From assembly GCA_008330645.1 (NCBI GenBank), contig VLTN01000064.1, positions 124,001 to 188,000 on the forward strand: a DNA stretch of 64,000 bases, read 5' to 3'; not shown here. This DNA is from Cafeteria roenbergensis. Its lineage: Eukaryota > Sar > Bigyra > Bicosoecida > Cafeteriaceae. Positions within the stretch are counted from its first letter, which is position 1. Below are more notes on the stretch, generated by a model. The model had not been told where the DNA came from, did not search any database, and worked only from the letters and a program-made list of their open reading frames with translations.

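Noticed and set aside
1-64000. Mobile elements or virus-like sequences
   Set aside because: No reverse transcriptase, integrase, transposase, capsid-like or terminal-repeat signal was seen in any frame I read.

Overview
The window is a GC-rich, gene-dense piece of nuclear DNA from a eukaryote, most likely a unicellular flagellate. The evidence is: GT-AG spliceosomal introns; a NEK-family kinase, a SCAPER homologue and a eukaryotic-type queuine tRNA-ribosyltransferase; long low-complexity Ala/Pro/Gly/Ser-rich proteins; and large extracellular multidomain architecture. A heterotrophic stramenopile such as a bicosoecid would fit the base composition and gene style, but that is a guess. I saw no viral, retroelement or transposon sequence, no tRNA or rRNA gene, and nothing bacterial.

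Layout, left to right: NEK-like kinase (+, one intron); a putative type I membrane protein (-); two tandem six-exon ankyrin genes (both -), whose repeat exons match ankyrin repeats one to one; a 2,456-residue SCAPER homologue (-); a single-exon ankyrin protein (+) convergent with queuine tRNA-ribosyltransferase (-); a 1,377-residue unrecognised low-complexity protein (+) convergent with a multi-pass membrane protein (-); a METTL20/ETFBKMT-like methyltransferase (-); and, divergent from it, a giant gene that fills the second half of the window.

The giant gene is the main discovery. One reading frame stays open from the ATG at 31542 for more than 31 kb with no stop and no detectable intron, and coding continues past the window edge (at least about 10,800 residues). 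It starts with a signal peptide. About twelve modules follow, each opened by a spaced Cys pair, carrying a glycine-rich predicted beta-solenoid and usually closed by a discoidin (F5/8C)-like segment. Next come about nine or ten SbsA/Big_5-type Ig-like domains and then a long Cys-rich array that includes a near-identical 483-bp tandem repeat. It is most likely a cell-surface or secreted adhesion or coat protein. There is one apparent frame change near 63 kb.

Two DNA-level patterns are not explained by the genes. First, a small vocabulary of 7-9-base words (GGCAGAGC, GGTTTCGCG, GGAAGGAT and relatives) is scattered on both strands and in several reading frames. It fills some genes (kinase, 4.9-6.2 kb gene, SCAPER, 23-27 kb gene) and is nearly absent from others (ankyrin pair, giant gene). 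Second, all three convergent intergenic regions carry minisatellites that begin at, or within about 35 bp of, a stop codon.
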